Assembly: GCF_041146395.1 (NCBI RefSeq)
Contig: NC_091010.1
Location: 51,542,001-51,606,000, forward strand
Source: Eulemur rufifrons
Lineage: Eukaryota > Chordata > Mammalia > Primates > Lemuridae
Direction of reading: 5' to 3'
DNA: 64,000 nt
The translations under genes and the position numbers were made by a program. Shown piece after piece: positions 47,055-57,453 of the stretch. The notes below the pieces were generated by a model. The model saw only the letters and a program-made list of their open reading frames with translations. It ran no database searches and was not told where the DNA came from. The stretch's first letter is position 1; every line of letters begins with the position of its first letter.

Positions 47055-47445
47055 TAAAAAACTTTTTGTGGTAAGAACATTTATAATAATGTGAGATCTA
47101 CTCTCATAACAGGTTTTTAGTATACAATAGTACACAATGTTTTTCAGTATAGGCACAATGTTGTACAAATATCTCTAGAATTTATTTTTCTTGTATTATT
47201 AAAACTTTATACCTAGTGATTGGTAACTCCCCATTTCCCTCTTCCCTTGCCCCTGGAAACCAACATTCTACTCTCTGCTTCTATGAGTTTGACTATTTTA
47301 GATACATCATATTTGTAAGATCCACTGTATTTATCCATCTGTGACTGGCTTGTTTCACTTAGCATAATGTCCTCCAGGTTCATCTGTGTTGTCCCATATT
47401 GCAGGATTTCCTTTTTTGTTAGAAAGGCTATTATTAAATAATTCT
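47055..47445 (-). mobile_element. L1 3' end, minus strand
   Basis: The plus strand reads as antisense L1: 'gtggtaagaacatttataat', 'gtgagatctactctcataac', 'taggcacaatgttgtac', 'actctctgcttctatgagtt', 'gtttcacttagcataatgtc', 'ctccaggttcatctgtgttg'. It covers the L1 terminus back into the ORF2 end. Confidence 0.85.
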
Positions 47446-47464
47446 TTTTAAAAAAATCAATAGG

Positions 47465-48095
47465 TGTTGGCAAGCATATTGTGAAATTAGAGCTCTTATA
47501 TATTGTTGTTAGGAATGCAAAATGGTGAAGCCATTATGGAAAACAGCATGGAGGTTCCTCAAAAAATTAAAAATAGAACTACTTTATGATCTACTACTCA
47601 CACGCCTGGGTATATATCCAAAGGAAATAAAATCAGTATCTTAAGGAGATATCTGCACTCCCATGTTAATTGTAGTATTATAATTAACAATAGCCAAGAT
47701 ATGGAAAAACCTAAGTGCCCATCAACAGACAAATGGATAAATAAAATGTGATATGTGTGATACACACACACACACACACACACACAAAATGGAATATTAT
47801 TCAACTTTAAATAAAAATGAAATCCTGATAATTGGGACAATATGGATGAAGCTGGAGAATATTACAGTAAGTGAAATAAGCCAGACACAGAAACACGAAT
47901 ACTGCATGAATCTCACTTATATGTGGAGTCTAATAATTTGAACTCATAAAAGTAGAGAATAAAATGGTAGTTTGCTAAGAGCTGGAATGTGAGGGAAAAG
48001 GAGAGATGTTGGTCAAAGGGTACAAAGTTTCAGATATGTAGGATGAATTAGTTCTGTAAATCTAATGTACAGGAGTGAAGTCAGCATATTATTGT
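47465..48095 (+). mobile_element. L1 ORF2 end and 3'UTR, plus strand
   Basis: Sense-strand L1: 'ggtgaagccattatggaaaa', 'tgggtatatatccaaaggaa', 'tgcccatcaacagacaaatg', an AC microsatellite, 'aaatggaatattattcaact', 'gaaataagccagacacagaa' and 'acttatatgtggagtctaat'. It overlaps in L1 coordinates with the minus-strand copy to its left, so the two are independent insertions arranged head to head. Confidence 0.9.
47762..47787. repeat. (AC)n microsatellite within L1
   Basis: About 13 AC units sit where L1 copies normally read 'tatgtatacacaatggaatat', a common site of AC expansion. Confidence 0.95.
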
Positions 48096-48109
48096 TGAAA
48101 TTTGATAAC

Positions 48110-48360
48110 AGTATTAAGAAACAATAATATGGACTAATCTTTCTTATGAATGTCAATGAAAACATTCCAGATAAATGTAGTCCAGCAACATATTAACTAT
48201 TAAATATGTTTTAAAACAAGAATGCAATAATTTTTCAAAATCAGATCTATTGATGTATTTCACCATAACAGTCCAGAAAAGAAGAAAACCTTGTCCATAA
48301 ATGAGTAAAAGGCATTAAAATTCAACAAGGCATTGAATTCCAAGATCCATTCTGGACTTA
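48110..48360 (+). mobile_element. Old L1 reverse-transcriptase fragment, plus strand
   Basis: 'ctaatctttcttatgaatgt', 'tccagcaacatattaactat', 'tcaaaatcagatctattgat' and 'ttcaccataacagtccag' match in order the sense L1 reverse-transcriptase region. It is heavily diverged. Confidence 0.55.
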
Positions 48361-48439
48361 ATTTATGTCTTTATAGTTTAACTATATATTAATTGAAAAA
48401 TATATATTTTCTTTGAATATTTTAAATAGTCTATGTAGA

Positions 48440-48930
48440 TGACATTATACTGCATATCTTTCTGTAACATGCCTTTTAAGTTTGATTTTATATCTCTCAT
48501 ATTTAACCATGTCAATACTCATAGCTTCAACTTGTTTATTTTAAATATAGCTAAGGCACTATTGATTTATCCATTCTCTTGTTGATAATTAGTTGTTTCA
48601 ATATTTTCATTTAAAACAGTATTTTTTTAAAACGTATCTTTACTAGTCTTTTTTATATATAATTATAATAGATTCTCTAAATTATATTCCTGAGAGTGTA
48701 ATTAACTGTTTGTATGGTATATATATTTTTAATATTTACTAGAATTTACTAAATTTCTCTCCAAATTAGTGTTACTGAGTTATGTTCCTACTGGCAGGGT
48801 GCATGGTTCCACATCTTTCCTGGCATGTGAAATTCACAGATTTTAAGTCTGGTTTTTATCTAATGTGCGAAATGGTATGCTATGTTTTTTGGTTGCATTT
48901 CCCTGATTTCCTGTTCCAGAGCATAATAAA
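48440..48930 (-). mobile_element. Old L1/HAL1-like fragment, minus strand
   Basis: 'taaccatgtcaatactcata', 'gatttatccattctcttgtt', 'gtgttactgagttatgttcc' with 'tactggcagggtgcatgg', and 'ttgcatttccctgatttcct' are the antisense order of the L1 ORF2 end. Confidence 0.7.
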
Positions 48931-48934
48931 AAAA

Positions 48935-49560
48935 AAAGTTTCCTAATTCTTTTGGTGAAGCCACTATAATATTGGTACTAAAACCCAACAAAGGTAATCC
49001 CACAGTATGTAAAACAAAGGACAATTTTTCACACGAATAAAAGAGAAAGATAAATAAATACACAGTTATCAAAAGAATTCAGAAAGATATTGACAGAAAG
49101 TATTTAAATGACCATGTGTATGTATAGCTTTTACCAAGAATGAAGGATGCTTCAATATTATAAAATTTAAGTAAAGTGTTTTATCCTACTGAAAGAAATA
49201 ATAATAAATTAATTTCCAAAGAGGATTACAAGATTTTGATAGTACTAAAATGTCATTTTTAATGAAAAACTAAAGAAACTTAATTGACTAAGAATAAATA
49301 ATACTTCCTTAATTGGCATTACTCTTAATAGAAAAACATTGGCAGTATTTCCATTTAATCCACGATGGACACAGGAATGTCTACCTTCACTTCTATTATT
49401 TACCATAGGTCTGGAGATATGGCCAGACTCGAACAGACAAGGGAAATGAGAGGTATTAAAATAGGAAATGAAGAGGTAAAAGCCATCATTTCCTGCAGAT
49501 GATTTGTTGAACACATAGGAAACCAAATGATGCAATTAAAAATATTAAAAATAGCATAGT
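48935..49560 (+). mobile_element. Old L1/HAL1-like reverse-transcriptase fragment, plus strand
   Basis: 'ataatattggtactaaaacc' with 'caacaaaggtaatcc', 'tgaaggatgcttcaatatta', 'caggaatgtctaccttcact', 'aggtattaaaataggaaatg' and 'catcatttcctgcagatgat' follow L1 reverse-transcriptase order to the cognate of the FADD box. It is non-coding. Confidence 0.65.
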
Positions 49561-49917
49561 AAGTTTCACCCCAAATGAATATAAACATTCCCAGCTACCT
49601 CTCTACTGGGCTAAGGGGTGTCCATGGCTATATTCCTCCATCAAAGGCCAAGCTCCTTGCTATACCCACATCCCACAGCGGGATAACCGTTCTGAGTGGT
49701 AGTGACCATCTCTGGCTTCCCCAGGGGTGGTAAAAATGTTGACCCCCTGCTATTGATAGCTACAGGGTGCTTCACCATCCTTTGCAGTTTCCCCTTAACA
49801 TTGTCCACACCTTTGTCAAAAGTATTTCTTTAAATTATCATCAATTACCCTTTTGATTGCATCATCTCTTTCCTATAAAAACCTGAACTGACACAGTCAG
49901 GTTTGTTTATGTGTGAG
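49561..49917. other. Unassigned, probably old repeat
   Basis: 'ccatcctttgcagtttcccc', 'attatcatcaattacccttt' and 'ctttcctataaaaacctgaa' look like an old LTR or LINE tail, but I cannot assign it. Confidence 0.35.
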
Positions 49918-49922
49918 CAACT

Positions 49923-50336
49923 GTAAGGTTTTTGGATGGTCGGCACCAGAGAAAGAAAGACAAGCAGAGTTGAAAGGGTTAAGTGAGGAGGTTTTATTGG
50001 AGTATTCTAGGGAGAGAAAGCAGGGCGCTGCAGGGACTGGGGAAGTCGCGGTTGTCTGGGACTGAGGCAAGGGTATTTATACGCGGTGAGGGGCATAAGT
50101 GGAGGGGGGTTTGGTTTTTAGGTGCTTGTTCAAGTGGAGTATCAAGTTCTCAGTAAGTAGGATGTCTCTGGGGCTGCAACAGGATGTCTCCAGGGTCGGG
50201 CAGACAGCGTGGGGGCTGGGTGTGCTGCCAGTCACAGGATGTGGCTGGGCCAGGTGCTTGTGGAGCTGACTCACTGCTTAGGGCAGAGGGGTTTGTAGCA
50301 GGGGAGGGAGCTACACGGCCCCCTACCAACCTTACA
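49923..50336 (-). mobile_element. Solo LTR with perfect 5-bp target duplication
   Basis: A 414-bp LTR with a perfect 9-bp terminal inverted repeat, 'tgtaaggtt' at 49923 and 'aaccttaca' ending at 50336. It is flanked by 'gcaac' at 49918-49922 and 50337-50341. Reading the minus strand, a TATA box lies at the complement of 50074-50081, AATAAA at the complement of 49993-49998, then a pyrimidine-rich U5. Its U3 has a near-duplicated 'aggatgtctc' motif (50159-50173 and 50180-50194). Clean ends suggest it is among the younger insertions here. No proviral genes adjoin, so the provirus was lost by LTR recombination. Confidence 0.85.
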
Positions 50337-50341
50337 GCAAC

Positions 50342-52735
50342 AAGAAGAAAAACTGGGAGTTTGAAGTAAAGGAGGAATTACTAAGGCTCAACAATCCAGG
50401 AGTGCTGGGAGGCCAGGAACACTGGTTAGGCAGCCAGAACAATACCAACTACAGTGCTGAAGACTGCTCACTGAAAACTCTCATGCTAATATTGCTAAGT
50501 TACAGACACGCCAGCTTGTACTGCTGACACGATCAACGTCAGACACTGGGCACCACTGACCACCGACTTGAACCTAAGGAAAAGAGATTGCAGACGCTGG
50601 CAGCCGTCAGTAACATTTGCCATTCTGGCCATCCACACAACCTTCTTCACGACTTCTAGTTCTTAAAATAAACATAAGGGAAAGCAGCTCTTACCTAACT
50701 CAATGTGTCATTTTTCACACAACCCTCTTACTCACTCATCAAAAAAAAAAATCAGCCCAGAAACTTGTCATTTATTGCATCCAATTCTGAGTCCAGAATC
50801 TGCATGATTTTTTTTTTTTTAATTCTATGATGATTTTTCAGTCTGGGAAAAAGACAAGATGGGATTAAATATGCAATGATTTCATGAATATTAAAGCACC
50901 AAAGGATTAAATATGCGAGAGGTTTCCCAGGAATCCCCTGGAAAAGAAAACTGAAAAGGTAGCTGGGAGAGGCTAGGAGAGGTGCCAGAGCATGGCAGGG
51001 GTCTCCTGCCAGCCCCCACAATGAAGGAGTGGGCAGGAAGGTTGGGTGGAAGCATCCTGAACTGCTGGGTTGTCTAGGGAACGTTTGACAAGGTCATGGA
51101 AGAATCCTGAGCAGAAGCTTCGCACTAGATGAGACCCACGTTTCCTTGGAAAAAGCCTCTGCTAATTTCACTGCCATACTCGGTCATTGGCATGACCTCA
51201 GCACAAATGCAGTTTTGGATTTCAGAGCACATCAGCTGGGGACTTTGGTCAATCACACTTCTTGTGATTGGAAATCTGTGGGGAATATTCTTATGGCCAC
51301 TACAATGATCCTGTCTTAATGCTCTGTAACCCATGGACTATACCTGTATTCAACCATTGTTATATCATCATATATCAAATAACAGGGCAAGGAGGAATGA
51401 AGAGGAAAATGAGTTTAAAGACGTGACTATATAGATGACTATATATGTATGCATATACATGGAAAACAAACAAACAAACAAACAGGTAGATGTCACAGTT
51501 CTTGTTTCTGGTTCTTATAACCTTTCTCTACTAGTCACTCTCCATTCAAATTGCCTTTAGCAAGAACATCAACTGGAAGTTTTTCCTGAGGGAGATGAGC
51601 TTTTGATGTTTCTGCATATATTGGATATTCATAGTCTTTCATTAAAATTTATCCCTAAAGCAAACAGTACTAACATCTAAGGGGATCCCCCAAGACTCCA
51701 CACTCTTCCTTGCCCCCACTGTGTCACAGCATCCCTTAAATCCTTTGCTAGAGAGAATCAGCCATGCCAGCTAGCACTGTAACCCCTCCCACCATTTTTG
51801 CCTGTTTTGCCTGGTTGGAAATACCTGTTCACTGCCACTGAGGTGGCAGTCTCAGCTTCATTTCAAGGGAATCAAGTTTGTTTTTTTTTTCTCCTCATGG
51901 AAGAAGAGTTCTCTCCTCACTAGTGATATTTTTAAAGCCAGCAGTTAGTTACATGACAGGAATCATTTAAAACAATATTGTACATACATCTCATCTAGAA
52001 TAGTGACAACTGCATGCTCTCTTCTGTCCCTTGTGTTTTGCCACTGGCAGAATTGTTACCCAATGCTTTGCATCTTTCACTGTTTGTGATTTTCCAGTTA
52101 GAAGATACGTGGTATTGAACACCATAATCATGGGTAACATATCCTGTAATTGTATGGATTATGATGTTGACAGAAGCACAGCAGGAAAAGAGGGGATAAC
52201 CAATTTTAAAAACATGTTATTTCTGGTGAAGACAATTCACACATCTCTCCAAGAAGGCAGGGGCCCAATGCAATCACCCTTTCCCCTGTGGTTCATGAGT
52301 ATAGTACCACTTTGAGTGACTTGGTGTTGGTTGCTGCTATTGCAAAATCAGGAGCTATTGCAAAATCAGCAGCAGCATTAGCTGAAACCATCAAAAATAT
52401 TTAAGGTATTGTTTTGTCCAACTTTCTCTGCCAGAGAACCAATAACTAGGCTCTTCGGGATAACAAGAAGGAGTTGTCTAGGACCTTCAGGTCCCTCTAA
52501 ATCTTGTGAGATGAAGGCAAGGTCAGGATTTGAGGATGAGGTCCAGAAAAAGCCATTCCATAAATGTAAAAAAAGAAAACCTCAAAATAGAAAGAAATTC
52601 CACATCAAGAGAAGCAAAGAACTGGCCTTCCTTAGAAGTAATTCACATAAAAGCATATTTCTTATTCATTTAGGAAAGATGGATATTAGTCAGGGGTACA
52701 CTATTAAAGCAGATAAATATTTTGTTGATGCATAT
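50342..52735. other. Unique DNA with a (CAAA)n run and a hairpin
   Basis: No gene recognised. A (CAAA)n simple repeat spans about 51466-51484. A perfect 8-bp stem with a 4-base loop lies at 51831-51850. The open frames at 52031-52315 and 52409-52738 have no domain. Confidence 0.4.
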
Positions 52736-52739
52736 TGAT

Positions 52740-52945
52740 TTTAAAATTCTGGCTCTGTTACCAGCTATATGATCTTAGTAAATTAGCCTTTCTACTTTTC
52801 AGTTTTCCTATTAGTAAATGAGCAAAATGGCAATTTTTGCATTATAAGATTGTCATGAGATACTTGAGAAAGTTTCTATAAAGTATTTAGCACAGAGCAT
52901 GGTACATTCTAAGGGTTCAAGAATGGTAGTTATTATTATTATTTT
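52740..52945 (+). repeat. MIR SINE, plus strand
   Basis: 'tctggctctgttaccagcta', 'tatgatcttagtaaattagc', 'ctattagtaaatgagcaaaa', 'aagattgtcatgagatactt' and 'tatttagcacagagcatggt' follow the MIR order from core to 3' end. Confidence 0.7.
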
Positions 52946-53304
52946 AAGAAACCACTAATCCTTTGAAAAATGTTAATAACCTAAGACTAAAGTTTTTATA
53001 ACTTAAATTGAAGAAAAAAATCAAAGAAAGTACATAGCTTATGTATAATACAGAAGAAGAAAAACCCTAAAGGGTGCATTCTCCATTTCAAGTGTGAAAG
53101 ATATTCTATCTATTTGCTATAAGTTTTCTGGTCGCTAGATATATGTTCCATCATTAGGCAGACCTGTTCACTAGGCTTTTCCATAGTTAGGATAAAATTT
53201 CCCTAAATAAATAAATCGGATCTTCTGCATTTCACACAATATTCTATAGGTCCACAAATTTTAATTTGAAATTCCAACAGCTATGAAAACCAAAGTTCCC
53301 CTAC

Positions 53305-53335
<31 letters not shown>

Positions 53336-54365
53336 TTTCCTTTCTTTCCTTTCTTTCATTTTCTTCCTTTCCTCACTTTCCTTCCTTTCTTTCTTTTGGT
53401 AATTTTATAGGAAATTCATTTGGTGGCACAATCTGAACAGTACTGAGGTAAAGCTATTTCTAGTCATTATTTTTTCCTCACCTCCACCCCTGCCACATAG
53501 CACAGTAGGGGTGGTGGGTAAGCTACATGAAAGTACTATATCACCTTTTGAAAATCCAAAACTTTTCTGAATCCTTAAGCATATCTGATACCAAGGGATT
53601 GGGACAAAGTAGTGTAGACTTGAAATTACCAACCTGGTTTTTCAGGAATTCCTAACATTGGGATGGAGAATCCTGGAAAGTAAATAACAGTACTGGAGAC
53701 ACAAGAAAAGCAAAAGTTATATTTAAATAGTGAGTCAGCTCCCTGACCAACCAAGAAATTCCCCTTTCTGGTTCTGCCAAACTGAGAACCCTCAGTGTAG
53801 GCTGTACCTCACTTAGGTACTTTCCACATGGGTTACTCCTACTTCCAAAACAGGTCTGCTTCGCCATGAGTCTTTATGTTCAACCTTCACCCTCAGCACA
53901 TTCTCCTGATGGTTCTCCTCCTCCCTAAGCAGCAAGGTGGTACCAGCAGGATAGGGGACTTTTGCAGCAACTGACCCAGGGGATGCTCCATGTGAGATGC
54001 TACCACTGATAGCCCAACATTTCATCTGCAACCAGGCAAGCTTGGTTTTCTGTGTTGACTTTCTTCTGTTCTCCTTTACTTAGGTGCCCAACTGCTTTCC
54101 TATGTAGGATTTCTACAATTCCAAAATGTAACACTGTAAACTTAAATCTTCAGGTTGGTTGTCAGGTGGGATTTAAAACACACACGTGTGCTCACATATC
54201 CCTTAGCCCGAAACAAAGTTGCTATAGTTCCTTCCAACTGTATGGGTTACGATGAGAGGGATAAAGCAATTAAAATAGTAAGTGTAGTAATGAAAGTAGT
54301 GGCTGTCCTGGCAGCTACAATAGTAATGATGGCAATCACAACCAGCACCGTCACATCGCCACAAC
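52946..54365. other. Unique DNA with a pyrimidine microsatellite
   Basis: Apart from the CT tract listed separately, no gene or repeat is recognised. The minus-strand frames at 53405-54031 have no domain. Confidence 0.4.
53309..53398. repeat. (CT)n and TTTCC-type pyrimidine tract
   Basis: About 13 CT units are followed by roughly 60 bases of TTTCC/TTCTT-type pyrimidines, a polypyrimidine-polypurine mirror tract capable of triplex (H-DNA) structure. Confidence 0.9.
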
Positions 54366-54369
54366 AGTT

Positions 54370-54565
54370 ACCATGTTTTCAGTGCCTACTTACGTGCCAG
54401 GTATTTTGCAAAGTGCTTTACAGATATTATCTCTGATCCTGTTACCTAAAGAATATTATGCCTCTTTTACTTATGGGGAAATGATGTTTGAAGAGTATAC
54501 AGTTTGTAAATTTGCAAAGTTCATATTGCTGTTAGATGATGAAACCATGGTTTGAACACAAGCGT
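54370..54565 (-). repeat. MIR SINE, minus strand
   Basis: 'gcctacttacgtgccaggta', 'ttttgcaaagtgctttacag', 'atattatctctgatcctgtt', 'acttatggggaaatgatgtt' and 'gatgaaaccatggtttgaac' are the antisense MIR order. Confidence 0.75.
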
Positions 54566-54599
54566 ATTGGAATAAGCTGATAATCATCCTACCATTTTA

Positions 54600-54815
54600 T
54601 TTTGTTCATTATATATTGTTCTGGCTTGTCTTATGTAACTTTTCTCTTTGTTATGTGACTTTGCAAGCTATTTTAAATGCTTTCTGTCCTCAGTTCCCCA
54701 CCTCTAGAGTAAGCCTCTCAGCACTTCTGTTTTCTTTGTACCACCTTCTTATCCCCAAGCTTCTGAACACAGGGTTCTGAACACAGCAGTTGCTAAATAA
54801 ATATTTGTTAACTAA
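54600..54815 (+). repeat. L2 3' end, plus strand
   Basis: 'gtttactgtaccacc'-like blocks ('tttctttgtaccaccttctt') lead to 'acagcagttgctaaataaat' and 'atttgttaact', the L2 terminus. Confidence 0.6.
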
Positions 54816-56590
54816 TTTTCCTTTTTTTATTCATGTAAAACATTTCCCACAGTGTTCACCACTCCACCAATTACCTTGTTTCAAATCTCAAAGTCACTCC
54901 ATAAATTAAAGCTTAACATGAGGCTGACACAATCTACAAAAGCTTTGCTCATTTTCCCAGCTAAAAATGGTGAAAAGTACCAGCGATGTTCTTAAAGGGA
55001 AAAAAAAAAGAAAAAAAAGGAAAAGATTTTGGGCGAGGTAGGCAAATATAAAACTCAAAGTTTGCAGTAGTCTTGTTAAAGAATAGAGAAGGGGGAAAGC
55101 GAACAAATAAAAGATTGGTAAATTAAAATATGCAATGAGGCATTAGAATAGCTTGACATTTCTCAAACTGAAAACCCCGTTGGTCTATTATACCAAAGGA
55201 AGAAGGTAAATACGCATTTTCTTCATTTCTAGTTTTTAGTTAATGCTGAGGAATGAATTATATTTTCTCTAGAACTCAGATACTGCTGCCAATATTTTTA
55301 CTTGGGTTCAAAAAATAAAAAGAGATTTTACCCCTGCCAAGGTTCCTTTCAGAGAGAACTGTAAACTGTAGCCTTTAAAACTAAAGTTCAACAGATGCTT
55401 TTAAAGTTCAAAATTAATTTTTAAACTAATGCAATTTTTAGTGGTTTGTTGATGGATATTTCCCACTCAGGATGAGTAATAAGGAGAAAACTTCATAGGA
55501 TAAATAACAAATGACACCCAGGAACAGCCAATGTTGATCAAAAAGGAATGAGAAGAGAGAAAAATCTGGTTTGGTCTGTCTGGTCTTGGGTAGCTGGAGC
55601 ATATCAGTCAGACTTGAGGCTGGCAGTTGGCCCATCCATCCCAATCTCGTCATAAATTAAGGCCATCTCTCTAATAAGTCCTACTGCTGTCCTGTTACCA
55701 TTCAGTTCACTTCCAGTCAACACAGGGTAAGCTAATGGAGCCCCTCTGCAATAGCTGGCAATCAAAAGAGCTGTGTTTTCTTGTGTTTGTTTTTTTCTTA
55801 GTCTATGCAAGCCACACCCAATGAAAATAAACAATTCCTCAACACTAAATTCTAGGTCTTTATTTGCACAGCAATCACAAAAATACATTGTTTATCAACA
55901 CTATTACTTAGTCTCTCCCTTTTAATGGAGAAGTAGCCAATGATGATAATAAAGCCAAAAGCTATTTCATTGAAGTTAGAAGAAAGTTCAAATCTTTTTG
56001 TGCCCAGACCTCTGTAAATTGACTGAAAATTAGAATGGACCATTTGAAGACATTATGAAAACTGAGAGCTATATTTAGGTGTGATTATATACACATATGT
56101 GTGAACAGTTAATAGAATAAGGCTTGCAAATTTAATAGGATAACAATGAGATACAGAAATAGAAAGCCGTTTACTAAAAAGCAACAGATCATGGACAAGC
56201 ACATAACAGAAACATCTTTGAATCTTGAGTGTAGCCTTGAAGTGGTTTACAGAAGAGAACTCCATAGAGGTAGCATTGCATAATGCCTTGTCCATAGAAG
56301 ATACCCAATATGTATTTAATGAATGCAATAAGTAATCCATTTAACTGGGATTGTTTACTCCTTTCTCTCCTTCCATCTTTCTCTTCTCTGGAAAGAGAGG
56401 AGAGCGAATTTAAACTAGATATTAGTTCATTACAATAGTAGCATAGAAAGAGGCTCAGCGGAGAGGAACTGGGGCTATTTATGTTGGCTATGCTACTTCC
56501 ATGACTGCTTTTGTGATCTGAGGCAATTCCAGTTTTATCGCCTTGATCATGGTTGTTGGTAAACCAAGGGTGTAAAACTAGATAATATCA
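54816..56590. other. Unique DNA, possible conserved stretch 55440-56040
   Basis: No gene recognised. The 55440-56040 portion is repeat-free and complex and could be a conserved noncoding element. A short L2-tail-like trace lies at about 56270-56330. Confidence 0.4.
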
Positions 56591-56594
56591 GGCA

Positions 56595-56695
56595 AGGTTC
56601 TTAGAAAAGTGCCTTAATCACACTTAATCTTCAAAAATACATTCGGGGTAAGGAAACTAAGGCTCAAAGATGTAAGGTACATGAACTTGCTTTGA
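56595..56695 (-). repeat. MIR-like fragment, minus strand
   Basis: 'cacacttaatcttcaaaaat', 'ggggtaaggaaactaaggct' and 'caaagatgtaagg' match the antisense MIR core weakly. Confidence 0.4.
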
Positions 56696-57240
56696 CTCTT
56701 GAAACTATATTTTAGGAAAGCTCTTTAGAGTTGACAAACACATGAAGCCAGGAGAATATATCATCACTTCCCTTCAGCCTACATTGTCCTTCCCAAGGTG
56801 CAAAGTGAGATAAGGAATGGGCCTTACGCATGGCCTGATAAACTCTTTCTATTCACTGCATATTTTAGTCAGCATGAAAGCCCACAGGAGGACATTGTAG
56901 CAAAGAGGGTTTTAAGACAGTCACAATTCTCAGTGTAAATATGATACTATGGTGGTAGGCTCATGTCACACTTAGAATGGTGGCAGTGACACAGTGCAGG
57001 CTTATAAATCTAGAGACCTAAGATCTTATCATGAATTTGAGATATGGCCTTAAGCAAGAGCCTCCATTCCTTCTGGTTTCCAGAAACATCTTCTCTCTTA
57101 TTAACCTTGTATATCACTTGTAAGGATCAAATAAGCCAATGTACACAAAAATACCTTTGAAGCGTGAAATTCTCTGCAGGTGCCAGACAATCCAAACCCA
57201 TATGAAGCTTGTCAAAAGAAATAGGTGATGGGTTTAAGAC
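56696..57240. other. Unique DNA with weak MIR trace
   Basis: A plus-strand MIR-like order appears at about 57000-57160 ('gatatggccttaagcaagag', 'cacttgtaaggatcaaataa'), but it is worn. Nothing else recognised. Confidence 0.4.
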
Positions 57241-57453
57241 CGGTGGTTCACCAAAACGGTGATTTTGCCACCCCCTCCTCCCAAGGAGACATTTTTAGTG
57301 TCAAAACTGTCTGTGTGGGGGTCTTGTCTGCTACTGGTATTTAATTGGTAGAGACCAGGGATATTGTTAAAAATCCCATAATGCACAGGACAACCTCCCT
57401 CAACAAAGGATGATCCAGTCCAAAAGCAAGAGTGATGAGGTTGGGAAACCCTG
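57241..57453 (+). mobile_element. MER20 DNA transposon, plus strand
   Basis: Full-length order: 'ggtgattttgccaccccctc', 'gtgtcaaaactgtctgtgtg', 'ctgctactggtatttaattg', 'gtagagaccagggatattgt', 'cccataatgcacaggacaac' and the terminal 'gaggttgggaaaccctg'. Both ends are present. Opposite in orientation to the copy at 36191. Confidence 0.9.

Noticed and set aside
47055..48095. Twin-primed (5'-inverted) single L1
   Set aside because: The minus-strand piece contains the L1 3' terminus and overlaps the plus-strand piece in element coordinates. Twin priming gives non-overlapping upstream and downstream parts, so these are two insertions.
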